From NCBI GenBank assembly GCA_018268085.1, contig JAFDXE010000008.1, positions 1 to 64,000 on the forward strand: 64,000 nucleotides of DNA, read 5' to 3'. The translations under genes were made by a program, and so were the position numbers. Positions 34,092 to 42,722 of this stretch are shown piece after piece. Each line of letters opens with the position of its first letter. Position 1 is the first letter of the stretch. Source of the stretch: Bacteroidota bacterium. GTDB lineage: Bacteria; Bacteroidota; Bacteroidia; Chitinophagales; Chitinophagaceae. The notes beneath the pieces are model-generated. The model worked only from the letters and a program-made list of their open reading frames with translations, was not told the origin of the DNA and searched no databases.

Positions 34092-34913
34092 ATGAACAAC
34101 AATCTGCAGGAACTATTCAAAAAACAGCACTACAATAAAAATAATTTCTTCCTAATTGCCGGCCCATGCGTGGTGGAGAATGACCAGATGCCATTCGACA
34201 TTGCCGAAAAAGTTTCGGGCATTTGTAAAAAGCTCCAGATACCTTACATCTTTAAAGCATCTTATCGCAAAGCCAACCGTACCAGCGCCGGTTCATTTAC
34301 AGGTATCGGCGATGAAAAAGCATTGGAATTGATCCGTGCAGTGGGAGAAAAATTTAACCTGCCCGTAACCACCGACATTCATACCGCCCAGGAAGCAGCT
34401 ATTGCTGCCAATTATGTAGACATATTACAGATACCGGCGTTCCTCTGCAGGCAAACAGACTTGTTACAAGCCGCTGCTGCTACCGGTAAAATTGTAAACG
34501 TAAAAAAGGGCCAGTTTGTAAGCGGTCCATCTATGAAATTTGCTGTAGATAAAATTAAACTGGCAGGCAATGATTTTGTGTGGCTAACGGAAAGGGGTAA
34601 CAGCTTTGGTTACCAGGATCTAATTGTAGATTATCGCAACATCACCTGGATGAAAGAACACTTTGTTCCGGTGGTGATGGATTGTACACATTCACTGCAG
34701 CAACCAAACCAAACAACAGGCGTTACCGGAGGCAATCCTCAACTGATAGAAACCATCGCCAAAGCGGCCATAGCCACCGGTGCCGATGGATTGTTCATAG
34801 AAACACATCCCAATCCCGCTGTTGCAAAAAGTGATGGCGCCAATATGCTTCAACTCGATTTGCTTGAACCCCTACTTGAAAAACTGGTGAAGCTGCGTGC
34901 GGCTGTTAGCTGA
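34092..34913 (+). CDS. kdsA: 3-deoxy-8-phosphooctulonate synthase (KDO-8-P synthase)
   Basis: 273 residues. Condenses PEP with arabinose-5-phosphate for KDO in lipopolysaccharide. Visible motifs: LIAGPCVVEN, IFKASYRKANRTSAGSFTG, TDIHTAQEAA, LQIPAFLCRQTDLL, NVKKGQFVSGPSMKFAVDK and MDCTHSLQQPN. The Asn in KxNRTS and the Cys in AGPC mark subclasses with or without a metal; the class was not assigned here. It is followed by a nitroreductase gene after 14 bp, so the two may form one unit. Cytosolic. Confidence 0.96.
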   Translation: MNNNLQELFKKQHYNKNNFFLIAGPCVVENDQMPFDIAEKVSGICKKLQIPYIFKASYRKANRTSAGSFTGIGDEKALELIRAVGEKFNLPVTTDIHTAQEAAIAANYVDILQIPAFLCRQTDLLQAAAATGKIVNVKKGQFVSGPSMKFAVDKIKLAGNDFVWLTERGNSFGYQDLIVDYRNITWMKEHFVPVVMDCTHSLQQPNQTTGVTGGNPQLIETIAKAAIATGADGLFIETHPNPAVAKSDGANMLQLDLLEPLLEKLVKLRAAVS

Positions 34914-34927
34914 TTCCAAACTTTTAA

Positions 34928-35527
34928 ATGATACCATTGAACGAATCTTCTTCTTCCTGGTTTAATGAACTGGTGAAAAATCGCCGGTCAGTTTTTCCAA
35001 AACAATTTATTCCGGGTAAACCCGTAGCTGATGAAATGATCAGGCAGGTGTTAACCAATGCCTGCTGGGCGCCTAATCATGGCAAAACAGAACCCTGGCA
35101 ATTCACCGTTTTCTCCGGGAAAGGATTGGAAAAATTCGCTTCTTTTCAAAGTGAATTGTATAAACAAAAAGCCGGGGAAAAATTCAAAGAAGAAACGTAT
35201 TCGAAAATGCAATCGAACCCGCTGCTGGCTTCACATATTATCGCCATCGGCATGAAGCGAACCACTACTAAAAATATTCCGGAGATAGAAGATATAGAAG
35301 CGGTGGCCTGCGCCGTACAAAACATGTATTTGACCGTTACGGCGTATGGTATCGGCGGTTACTGGACAACCGGTGGCATTACCTATTATCCGGAAGCAAA
35401 ATCATTTTTCGGACTGGGGGAAGAAGATAAATTGCTGGGCTTTTTCTACATCGGGCATATCGCCGTTCCTTCAGGAAACGCAACACGATTACCATTGGAA
35501 GAGAAAGTAAAATGGGTAAACGAATAG
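34928..35527 (+). CDS. Nitroreductase family flavoprotein
   Basis: 199 residues with the FMN-binding nitroreductase layout: VKNRRSVFPKQF at the N-terminus (the RRS phosphate loop), ACWAPNHGKTEPWQFTVF, AVACAVQNMYLTVTAYGIGGYWTTGG and LLGFFYIGH. It resembles the single-domain YdjA subgroup. NAD(P)H-dependent reduction is expected; the physiological substrate is unknown. It lies 14 bp downstream of kdsA. Confidence 0.88.
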   Translation: MIPLNESSSSWFNELVKNRRSVFPKQFIPGKPVADEMIRQVLTNACWAPNHGKTEPWQFTVFSGKGLEKFASFQSELYKQKAGEKFKEETYSKMQSNPLLASHIIAIGMKRTTTKNIPEIEDIEAVACAVQNMYLTVTAYGIGGYWTTGGITYYPEAKSFFGLGEEDKLLGFFYIGHIAVPSGNATRLPLEEKVKWVNE

Positions 35528-35587
35528 GTTACAGGAGAGAGAGACACGAATTACAATAGTCATAAACTTAGCAGACGCTCCTGGTTG

Positions 35588-35650
35588 ATAGTTTATAGTT
35601 CATAGTTTATAGCTCACAGCTCATAGCTCATAGCTCATAGCTCACCTCTC
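35588..35650. repeat. Heptamer tandem array after the nitroreductase gene (9 units)
   Basis: Nine 7-mers in phase: ATAGTTT, ATAGTTC, ATAGTTT, ATAGCTC, ACAGCTC, three ATAGCTC, ACCTCTC. The last unit overlaps the stop codon of the convergent PspC gene. Confidence 0.88.
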
Positions 35651-35870
35651 ACAAATACCTCACCGGATTTCTCCGGGCATTTAATATATACCGCTTAATG
35701 TTCATCCAGAATGCCACAAAAAAATAAACGATCAATGGGGAACCCATAGTAAGAAAAGAAATGTAAATAAAATACTTGCGGATGGTAGCGGTGGCGATAC
35801 CCATTTTTTCTCCAATTGCAGTGCAAACGCCGAACACATGCCACTCTACAAAATGTTTGAACCTGTTCAT
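35649..35870 (-). CDS. PspC-domain membrane protein
   Basis: 73 residues. FGVCTAIGEKMGIATATIRKYFIYISFLTMGSPLIVYFFVAFWM carries the PspC consensus (GVCxGIAxxxGxxxxxxR, then one hydrophobic helix). It is a minimal PspC protein with a single membrane segment. PspC proteins are linked to envelope-stress responses; no other psp gene is visible here. Start ATG at 35870. Convergent with the nitroreductase gene. Confidence 0.8.
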   Translation of the reverse strand: MNRFKHFVEWHVFGVCTAIGEKMGIATATIRKYFIYISFLTMGSPLIVYFFVAFWMNIKRYILNARRNPVRYL

Positions 35871-35937
35871 ACGAAGAGATTAATTTCAGGGAATAAAATT
35901 ACTTATTTTTTTGCCCAAATCCTTCCTTCATTTTAAG

Positions 35938-35945
35938 TAATTTTG
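35938..35945 (+). promoter_or_regulatory. Putative -7 box of the aconitase gene
   Basis: TAATTTTG with TTTG about 24 nt upstream (35910-35913). The resulting leader would be about 120 nt. Confidence 0.4.
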
Positions 35946-36070
35946 CAAACTGATAGGAAGCATGGCAATTTGATACAAATAAATACGTTTACTCAGCGCA
36001 TTTTATTTTTATTAATCCATCAAAAATTTATTAAACCAGCCTGGCAACGAACAGGAACTAAACTTATTCT

Positions 36071-38341
36071 ATGGCATTCGACATTGAAATGATTAAGAAG
36101 CTTTATGCTAATTTCCCGATCGGCGTTCACAACGCACGCAAACTTCTTGGTAAACCGCTTACCCTCACCGAAAAAATCCTGTATGCACATTTGTGGGGTG
36201 AGGTACCGGCCAAACCTTATGAAAGAGGAATTTCTTATGTTGATTTTGCCCCGGATCGTGTAGCCATGCAGGATGCTACCGCTCAAATGGCTTTATTGCA
36301 ATTCATGCAATCCGGCCGGAATAAGGTTGCCGTTCCCAGTACTGTTCATTGTGATCACCTCATTGAAGCCAAAGTAGATAGCAAAACGGATCTTTCCCGT
36401 GCCGTAAGCGAAAGCAGTGAAGTGTACGATTTCCTCGCATCTGTTTCCAACAAATACGGAATCGGATTCTGGAAACCCGGCGCCGGTATCATTCACCAGG
36501 TTGTACTGGAAAACTATGCATTCCCGGGTGGAATGATGATTGGAACAGATAGTCATACGGTAAATGCAGGTGGCCTCGGCATGATCGCCATTGGCGTGGG
36601 CGGTGCAGATGCCTGCGACGTAATGGCCGGTTTACCATGGGAATTAAAAATGCCGAAACTGATCGGCGTTAAACTAACGGGAAAGCTTAACGGCTGGACT
36701 GCCCCTAAAGATGTAATCTTAAAAGTTGCCGGTATCCTCACTGTAAAAGGCGGAACCGGTGCTGTTGTGGAATATTTTGGCGAAGGCGCTACAAGCCTTA
36801 GCTGTACCGGTAAAGGCACCATTTGTAATATGGGCGCTGAAGTAGGTGCTACTACTTCAACATTCGGATATGATGAAAGTATGAGCCGTTACCTGAAAGC
36901 AACCGGAAGAGCAGACATCGCTCAAATGGCTGATGTAATTGCTGAACATTTAACCGGCGATCCGGAAGTATATGCTAATCCCCAGCAATACTTCGACCAG
37001 GTAATTGAAATTAATCTTAGTGAACTGGAACCACATTTAAACGGACCATTCACACCAGACCTGGCCACCCCGATTTCAAAAATGAAAGAAGCTGCAGCCG
37101 CCAATAACTGGCCTACCAAAATTGAAGTAGGTTTGATCGGAAGTTGTACCAACTCTTCTTATGAAGATATCAGCAGGGCGGTTAGTCTTGCACGCCAGGT
37201 TAAAGACAAAGGATTAAAACTACATGCAGAATTCACCATTACCCCGGGTTCTGAACAGGTAAGATATACAGTGGAAAGAGATGGCTACCTGGATGTATTC
37301 AATAATATCGGCGCAACCGTTTTTGCCAACGCATGCGGACCCTGCATTGGAATGTGGGCACGTGTAGGCGCAGAAAAAGCAGAACGAAATACCATTGTTC
37401 ATAGCTTCAACAGGAACTTTGCAAAACGTGCAGATGGCAATCCGAATACTTTTGCATTTGTAGGTTCCCCGGAAATTGTAACGGCCATGGCTATTGCGGG
37501 AACATTGGATTTTAATCCGCTCACAGATACATTGATCAATGATAAAGGCGAAGCTGTAAAATTAGATCCGCCATCAGGAGATGAATTACCAAAAAAAGGA
37601 TTTGCTGTTGATGATCCCGGTTACCAGGCACCTGCGGCAGATGGCAGCGGGGTACAGGTGATTGTTTCTCCTACCAGCCAGCGTTTGCAATTACTCGATC
37701 CGTTTGCAGCATGGGAAGGTGATGATCTGAAAGATTTGAAATTATTGATTAAGGCAAAAGGCAAATGCACCACTGATCATATTTCAATGGCTGGCCCATG
37801 GTTGAAATTCCGTGGTCACCTCGATAACATCAGCAACAACATGCTTATTGGTGCCGTAAATTTTTTCAACGATAAAACTGATCATGTAAAAAATCAACTT
37901 ACCGGAGAATACGGGCCTGTTCCGAAAACGCAACGAGCCTATAAAGCGGCTGGCATCGGATCCATTGTTGTGGGAGATGAAAACTATGGTGAAGGTTCTT
38001 CAAGAGAACATGCCGCAATGGAACCCCGTCACCTTGGCGTAAGAGCAGTACTGGTAAAATCTTTTGCAAGGATTCATGAAACCAACCTGAAAAAACAGGG
38101 AATGCTGGCATTAACATTCGACAATAAAAATGATTACGATAAGATACAGGAAGATGATACCATTGATATTATTCGTTTAAAAACTTTTGCACCAGGCAAA
38201 CAATTAAAACTGGTGTTGAAGCATAAAGACGGTACAAAAGATGAGATCATGGTAAATCATTCATACAATAAACAACAGATTGAATGGTTTAAAGCAGGAG
38301 GGGCATTGAATATTATCAGGCAGGAGTTTGCGAAGAAATGA
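36071..38341 (+). CDS. Aconitate hydratase, mitochondrial type
   Basis: 756 residues. Interconverts citrate and isocitrate in the TCA cycle using a 4Fe-4S cluster. Cluster cysteines appear in [10 protein letters not shown] and ACGPCIGMW. Other family motifs are [34 protein letters not shown], and in the swivel domain [15 protein letters not shown] and [19 protein letters not shown]. The length and the motif spacing fit the mitochondrial-type aconitase common in Bacteroidota rather than AcnA/IRP (about 890 aa) or AcnB. It is followed by a heptamer array and a strong terminator, so it is probably monocistronic. Confidence 0.96.
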   Translation: MAFDIEMIKKLYANFPIGVHNARKLLGKPLTLTEKILYAHLWGEVPAKPYERGISYVDFAPDRVAMQDATAQMALLQFMQSGRNKVAVPSTVHCDHLIEAKVDSKTDLSRAVSESSEVYDFLASVSNKYGIGFWKPGAGIIHQVVLENYAFPGGMMIGTDSHTVNAGGLGMIAIGVGGADACDVMAGLPWELKMPKLIGVKLTGKLNGWTAPKDVILKVAGILTVKGGTGAVVEYFGEGATSLSCTGKGTICNMGAEVGATTSTFGYDESMSRYLKATGRADIAQMADVIAEHLTGDPEVYANPQQYFDQVIEINLSELEPHLNGPFTPDLATPISKMKEAAAANNWPTKIEVGLIGSCTNSSYEDISRAVSLARQVKDKGLKLHAEFTITPGSEQVRYTVERDGYLDVFNNIGATVFANACGPCIGMWARVGAEKAERNTIVHSFNRNFAKRADGNPNTFAFVGSPEIVTAMAIAGTLDFNPLTDTLINDKGEAVKLDPPSGDELPKKGFAVDDPGYQAPAADGSGVQVIVSPTSQRLQLLDPFAAWEGDDLKDLKLLIKAKGKCTTDHISMAGPWLKFRGHLDNISNNMLIGAVNFFNDKTDHVKNQLTGEYGPVPKTQRAYKAAGIGSIVVGDENYGEGSSREHAAMEPRHLGVRAVLVKSFARIHETNLKKQGMLALTFDNKNDYDKIQEDDTIDIIRLKTFAPGKQLKLVLKHKDGTKDEIMVNHSYNKQQIEWFKAGGALNIIRQEFAKK

Positions 38342-38342
38342 T

Positions 38343-38391
<49 letters not shown>

Positions 38392-38445
38392 GAGGGGATT
38401 GAGCGTGGCGTTTTTTTCTGTTGAAGATTTCATTTAAAAATTTAT

Positions 38446-38497
38446 ATCAGTGAATCAGTGGCATTATTTATCGCCACTGATTCACTGATTTTTTTTG
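38446..38497 (+). terminator. Strong terminator after aconitase
   Basis: A perfect 17-bp stem (38446-38462 with 38473-38489), 10-nt loop, and eight or more T residues. It lies 105 bp after the aconitase stop. Confidence 0.92.
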
Positions 38498-38603
38498 TCC
38501 ACAGCAAATTATTTACGCAATGGCCATATTAACAATCAAACTGCAATCAATACTATTAGTGTAACTAGATCTGGTATCCTGTGCCTTGTATCCATCATCC
38601 CGT

Positions 38604-38987
38604 TCACTCTGCCTCAAACCACACCCGCTTCCCATCATTCCAATCTCCGTTATAGTTTATTGTCAGCTCCTCTCCTTTTTTAACATCGCTTACCGTTTTT
38701 ATCATGATCGTATCATCATCAAAATCCATAAAATATTCGCAGTTGCTGGTATAACTATGGTTATACATCGGAACCAAACCAAGTGCCATCGCACATTTAT
38801 CTTTTTGTTTACCCCATTCAAAAATATAATCGTGCAGCAGGGTTTTGTCGAGATGCAGGCGATCTTCGGCAGACATAACAATAACCGGTGCAATTTCTAT
38901 CACTGTATTTGCCGGGATATTTTTATTGGTGAATACCGCTTTTCCTTTAAGAGATGTTTGTTCAACGAACAGGAATGATTTGATCAT
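38604..38987 (-). CDS. Small SET-domain protein (putative protein-lysine methyltransferase)
   Basis: 127 residues. SET-domain elements in order: GKAVFTNKNIPANTVIEIAPVIV (SET-N with GxG-like turn), YNHSYTSNCEYFMD (the NHS..N cofactor and knot motif) and KKGEELTINYNGDW (the GEELxxxY catalytic motif). The pre-SET and post-SET zinc regions are absent, as in many bacterial SET proteins. The substrate is unknown. The start is set at ATG 38987; an in-frame TTG upstream lies inside a TTTGCGGCG promoter-like motif. Confidence 0.85.
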   Translation of the reverse strand: MIKSFLFVEQTSLKGKAVFTNKNIPANTVIEIAPVIVMSAEDRLHLDKTLLHDYIFEWGKQKDKCAMALGLVPMYNHSYTSNCEYFMDFDDDTIMIKTVSDVKKGEELTINYNGDWNDGKRVWFEAE

Positions 38988-39124
38988 AGTGCTTTTATTT
39001 TGCAGGTAACGCCGCAAACGAAATTATCATCAATAAGGCATTATACATGGAAGTGGAAACAATTTTTTAATACTAAATAAAGTAAATTGCAACTACTTTA
39101 CAAAGGCTATAATTTTTTAACAGG

Positions 39125-40516
39125 ATGCAATTGGAAAACGAAGAAATAACATTGCAGCAGAGATTTGAAGAGGTGATTGCATCCGAAGATAAACTGGCCA
39201 TCCAGGAATTCCTCAATCACCAGAACATTAGTGATGTAGCCACGCTCATCAATGAGAATGAAGAGTATGAAACGCAGATCATTTCTCATTTATCTATTCA
39301 CCGGGCCACCAGCGTATTTAAAATTCTTGCACTGGGCGAACAAAAGCGGATCATCAAAGATTTGCCCGCCTTTAAAGCTGCAGAGCTCCTCAACGAATTA
39401 CCGGCAGATGACCGTGTATCCTTCCTGGAAGAATTGCCCAAAAGCATGGTGAGGGAATTGATCAAAACACTCGATCCCGAAGAAAGAAAAGTTACGCTTG
39501 AACTGCTCGGCTATCCCGATAACAGTGTGGGTCGTTTGATGACACCCGACTATGTATATGTGTACGAATCCAATACCGTTGAGCAGGTGTTGGCAACCAT
39601 CCGGCGTTTCGGCACCAATACAGAAACGATTGATGTGATCTATGTGATCAATAGCAAAGGGGAACTGATTGATGATATCCGTATCCGTGATTTTATCCTG
39701 GCTGCTCCTGATACAAAAGTGGAAGACCTGATGGATGGCCGTTATATTTCTTTAAAAGCAACCGACGACCAGGAACTGGCCCAACAGGCATTTAAAATGA
39801 ATAATCGGGTAGCCTTACCTGTTACCGACGACCAGGATATACTGCTCGGCATTGTTACCATTGATGATGTACTGTGGGTGGCAGAAGAAGAATTCAGTGA
39901 AGACATTCAAAAGATCGGTGGTACGGAAGCATTTGATGAACCGTATCTCGATATCAGCATCATAAAACTCGTTAAGAAAAGAGCTGGCTGGTTGGTATTG
40001 TTATTCCTGGGAGAAATGCTCACCGCAACGGCTATGCAGTATTTTCAAAAGGAAATTGAAGCGGCTACCGTTTTAGCATTGTTCATACCGCTGATCATGA
40101 GCAGTGGTGGTAACAGTGGCTCGCAGGCATCTACACTGATCATTCAGGCGATGGCCCTGGGCGAACTTACTCTCGCCGACTGGTGGCGGGTAATGCGGCG
40201 GGAGATCATATCAGGCTTGATGCTGGGTATTATATTGGGCAGTATTGGTGTGCTAAGAATTGTACTTTGGCAAAACCTGCACATATTTGATTATGGTGTG
40301 TACTGGAAACTGGTAGCAACTACTATATTCTTCTCCCTGATCGGGATTGTATTGTGGGGTAGTTTAATGGGATCAATGCTGCCCCTGATCTTAAAAAGAA
40401 TGAAACTCGATCCGGCGGCATCTTCGGCGCCATTTGTAGCCACTTTGGTAGATGTTACGGGAATCGTGATTTATTTTTCGGTGGCGTATTTCTTCCTGAG
40501 GGGAATTTTGTTGTAA
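39125..40516 (+). CDS. mgtE: Magnesium transporter MgtE
   Basis: 463 residues. N-terminal superhelical MgtE-N domain (ADDRVSFLEELP), a CBS pair (VGRLMTPDYVYVYESNTVEQVL; VEDLMDGRYISLKATDDQE), a connecting helix and five membrane helices with SSGGNSGSQASTL and the PAASSAPFVATLVDVTGI pore signature. In characterised homologues the cytosolic domains close the pore when Mg2+ is high. No M-box-like RNA was seen in the 137-bp leader, which instead has two similar AATTTTTTAA stretches. Inner membrane. Confidence 0.95.
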   Translation: MQLENEEITLQQRFEEVIASEDKLAIQEFLNHQNISDVATLINENEEYETQIISHLSIHRATSVFKILALGEQKRIIKDLPAFKAAELLNELPADDRVSFLEELPKSMVRELIKTLDPEERKVTLELLGYPDNSVGRLMTPDYVYVYESNTVEQVLATIRRFGTNTETIDVIYVINSKGELIDDIRIRDFILAAPDTKVEDLMDGRYISLKATDDQELAQQAFKMNNRVALPVTDDQDILLGIVTIDDVLWVAEEEFSEDIQKIGGTEAFDEPYLDISIIKLVKKRAGWLVLLFLGEMLTATAMQYFQKEIEAATVLALFIPLIMSSGGNSGSQASTLIIQAMALGELTLADWWRVMRREIISGLMLGIILGSIGVLRIVLWQNLHIFDYGVYWKLVATTIFFSLIGIVLWGSLMGSMLPLILKRMKLDPAASSAPFVATLVDVTGIVIYFSVAYFFLRGILL

Positions 40517-40765
40517 ACCGGAAACGCATATTGCCACAAAGACCCGAAGGCACGAAGTAACACAAAGGATAAACAGCGCCTTTACAACTCCCCGGTTAAT
40601 CCTACATTGCCATTGCCAACAAATTCAGTAATTTGCGCCACAATAATGCCCCTTGCTGAAACGTTTATGCAGGTTTAAAAATCTACTGTACAAGTGTGCG
40701 ACGCCACTGAAGCTCCACATAGGTAAACAGCCGGGTCAAACAAAAACAATCTAAAACAAAAATCT

Positions 40766-42604
40766 ATGTGCGGAATAGTTGGTTATACAGGTCCCAGACA
40801 AGCCTATCCACTGATCATTAAAGGTTTAAAAAGACTCGAATACAGGGGTTACGACAGCAGCGGTGTTGCACTGCTGAATGGAACGGGTTTGAAAGTATTT
40901 AAAAAGAAAGGACGCGTAACTGACCTGGAAGAAGCAGTGATCGGCAAAAACCTGGAAGCCAATATCGGCATTGGCCATACCCGCTGGGCAACCCATGGTG
41001 AACCAAGCGATCGCAATGCACATCCGCATTCATCGGCAAGTGGCAAACTCGCCATCATTCACAACGGTATCATTGAAAACTACGCACAGATAAAACAGGA
41101 ACTGGTTAAAAAAGGATACAGCTTTACCAGTGATACCGATACTGAAGTACTGCTCAATTTTATTGAAGACATTCAGAAAAATAATTCCTGCACCCTGGAA
41201 GAAGCGCTGCGTATTGCGTTAAAAAGAGTAAGCGGCGCTTATTGTATTTTATTGATCGACCAGGATGATCCCACCACCATTGTTGCTGCAAGAAAAGGTA
41301 GTCCGCTGGTAATCGGCATTGGCAAAGGAGAACATTTCCTGGCCAGCGATGCATCGCCCATCATTGAATACACCAAAGAAGTAGTGTATGTAAATGACTA
41401 TGAACTGGCCATTGTAAAACCAGACGAACTGATCCTGAAAAACCTGGGGAACGAAAAAGTAACCCCGTATATCACGAAACTGGATATGGAACTTGCTGCC
41501 ATTGAAAAAGGCGGTTACGACCATTTCATGATCAAAGAAATATTTGAACAGCCCAGCACCATTTACGATTGCTTACGTGGACGTTTAGACGCAGAAGCCG
41601 GTGCCATCCGAATGAGTGGCATTGAAAAAAATATTGAACAACTGAAGAATGCAAACCGTATCATGATCATTGCCTGCGGTACAAGCTGGCATGCAGGATT
41701 GGTGGCAGAATACATCATCGAAGAATTATGCCGCATACCGGTAGAAGTAGAATATGCTTCTGAGTTCAGGTATCGCAACCCGATCGTAAACAAGGGAGAT
41801 GTGATCATTGCTATTTCTCAAAGCGGTGAAACAGCCGATACCCTCGTGGCGCTGGAAAAAGCAAAAGAAAACGGCGCATTCATCTTCGGAATTGTAAACG
41901 TGGTAGGATCATCCATTGCACGTATCTCTCATGCCGGCGCTTATACGCATGCAGGCCCCGAGATCGGCGTAGCTTCTACCAAAGCCTTTACCGGGCAGTT
42001 GGCGGTGTTGTTCATGGTTGCATTAAAAATTGCACAGGAAAAAGGAACGATCAGCACCGAACGTTTCAACAACCTGGTAAACGAATTGTCAGAAATTCCG
42101 GAGAAAGTAGATGCCATTTTAAAGAATGCAGAAGAAGTGAAGAAGATTGCTGAAGTATATAAAAATGCATCCGACTTCCTGTTCCTGGGCAGGGGGTACA
42201 ATTTCCCTGTAGCGCTGGAAGGTGCATTGAAACTGAAAGAGATTTCCTACATACATGCAGAAGGGTATCCGGCAGCAGAAATGAAGCACGGTCCAATCGC
42301 ATTGGTTGATGATACCTTACCTGTTGTATTCATCGCAACAAAAGATACCTACCACGAAAAGATCGTAAGCAACATGCAGGAAATTAAAGCCAGGAGAGGT
42401 AAAATTATTTCCATCGTAACCGAAGGAGATGAAGTGAGCCCCGGCTTAAGCGATCATTATTTTTCCATTCCGCCAGCGGATGAATTAATAGCACCTATCT
42501 TAACAGTGATTCCTTTACAACTGCTTTCTTATTATGTAGGAACAGCGAAAGGAATTGATGTAGATAAGCCACGCAACCTTGCTAAAAGCGTAACCGTAGA
42601 ATAA
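40766..42604 (+). CDS. glmS: Glutamine-fructose-6-phosphate aminotransferase (isomerizing)
   Basis: 612 residues, the usual length. Makes glucosamine-6-phosphate for peptidoglycan and lipopolysaccharide. MCGIVGYTG places the nucleophile Cys at position 2; GHTRWATHGEPS and NGIIENY follow in the Ntn amidotransferase half. Two SIS domains show ACGTSWHAGLV, SQSGETADTLVAL and AEMKHGPIAL. It ends SVTVE. The 249-bp upstream spacer has a TAATTTG element at 40629 with TTG 19 nt before it, and a decayed CACAAAGA/CACGAAG repeat near 40533-40570; no glmS ribozyme core was recognised. Confidence 0.97.
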   Translation: MCGIVGYTGPRQAYPLIIKGLKRLEYRGYDSSGVALLNGTGLKVFKKKGRVTDLEEAVIGKNLEANIGIGHTRWATHGEPSDRNAHPHSSASGKLAIIHNGIIENYAQIKQELVKKGYSFTSDTDTEVLLNFIEDIQKNNSCTLEEALRIALKRVSGAYCILLIDQDDPTTIVAARKGSPLVIGIGKGEHFLASDASPIIEYTKEVVYVNDYELAIVKPDELILKNLGNEKVTPYITKLDMELAAIEKGGYDHFMIKEIFEQPSTIYDCLRGRLDAEAGAIRMSGIEKNIEQLKNANRIMIIACGTSWHAGLVAEYIIEELCRIPVEVEYASEFRYRNPIVNKGDVIIAISQSGETADTLVALEKAKENGAFIFGIVNVVGSSIARISHAGAYTHAGPEIGVASTKAFTGQLAVLFMVALKIAQEKGTISTERFNNLVNELSEIPEKVDAILKNAEEVKKIAEVYKNASDFLFLGRGYNFPVALEGALKLKEISYIHAEGYPAAEMKHGPIALVDDTLPVVFIATKDTYHEKIVSNMQEIKARRGKIISIVTEGDEVSPGLSDHYFSIPPADELIAPILTVIPLQLLSYYVGTAKGIDVDKPRNLAKSVTVE

Positions 42605-42721
42605 TTATCAGTTATCAATTAGCAATTGGCAATGAAATTGTATTAAATTCGGTAAATGTTATTTACCGGGCAATTGTTAATCATACATTGAATATTGCCC
42701 ATTATCAATTGCTGATTGCTT
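42603..42721. repeat. Mirrored heptamer arrays around a hairpin between glmS and the DUF4954 gene
   Basis: Left arm 42603-42637: AATTATC, AGTTATC, AATTAGC, AATTGGC, AATGAAA. Right arm 42687-42721: ATTGAAT, ATTGCCC, ATTATCA, ATTGCTG, ATTGCTT, which is the same type in inverted orientation. Between them lies the perfect hairpin CGGTAAAT-GTT-ATTTACCG (42650-42668) without a T-run. Confidence 0.8.
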
Positions 42722-42722
42722 C

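Noticed and set aside
39018..39124. Possible magnesium riboswitch before mgtE
   Set aside because: The AT-rich leader is too short and lacks M-box helices.
40640..40765. Possible glmS ribozyme or riboswitch in the glmS leader
   Set aside because: No ribozyme core or double pseudoknot pattern seen; the ribozyme is typical of Firmicutes.
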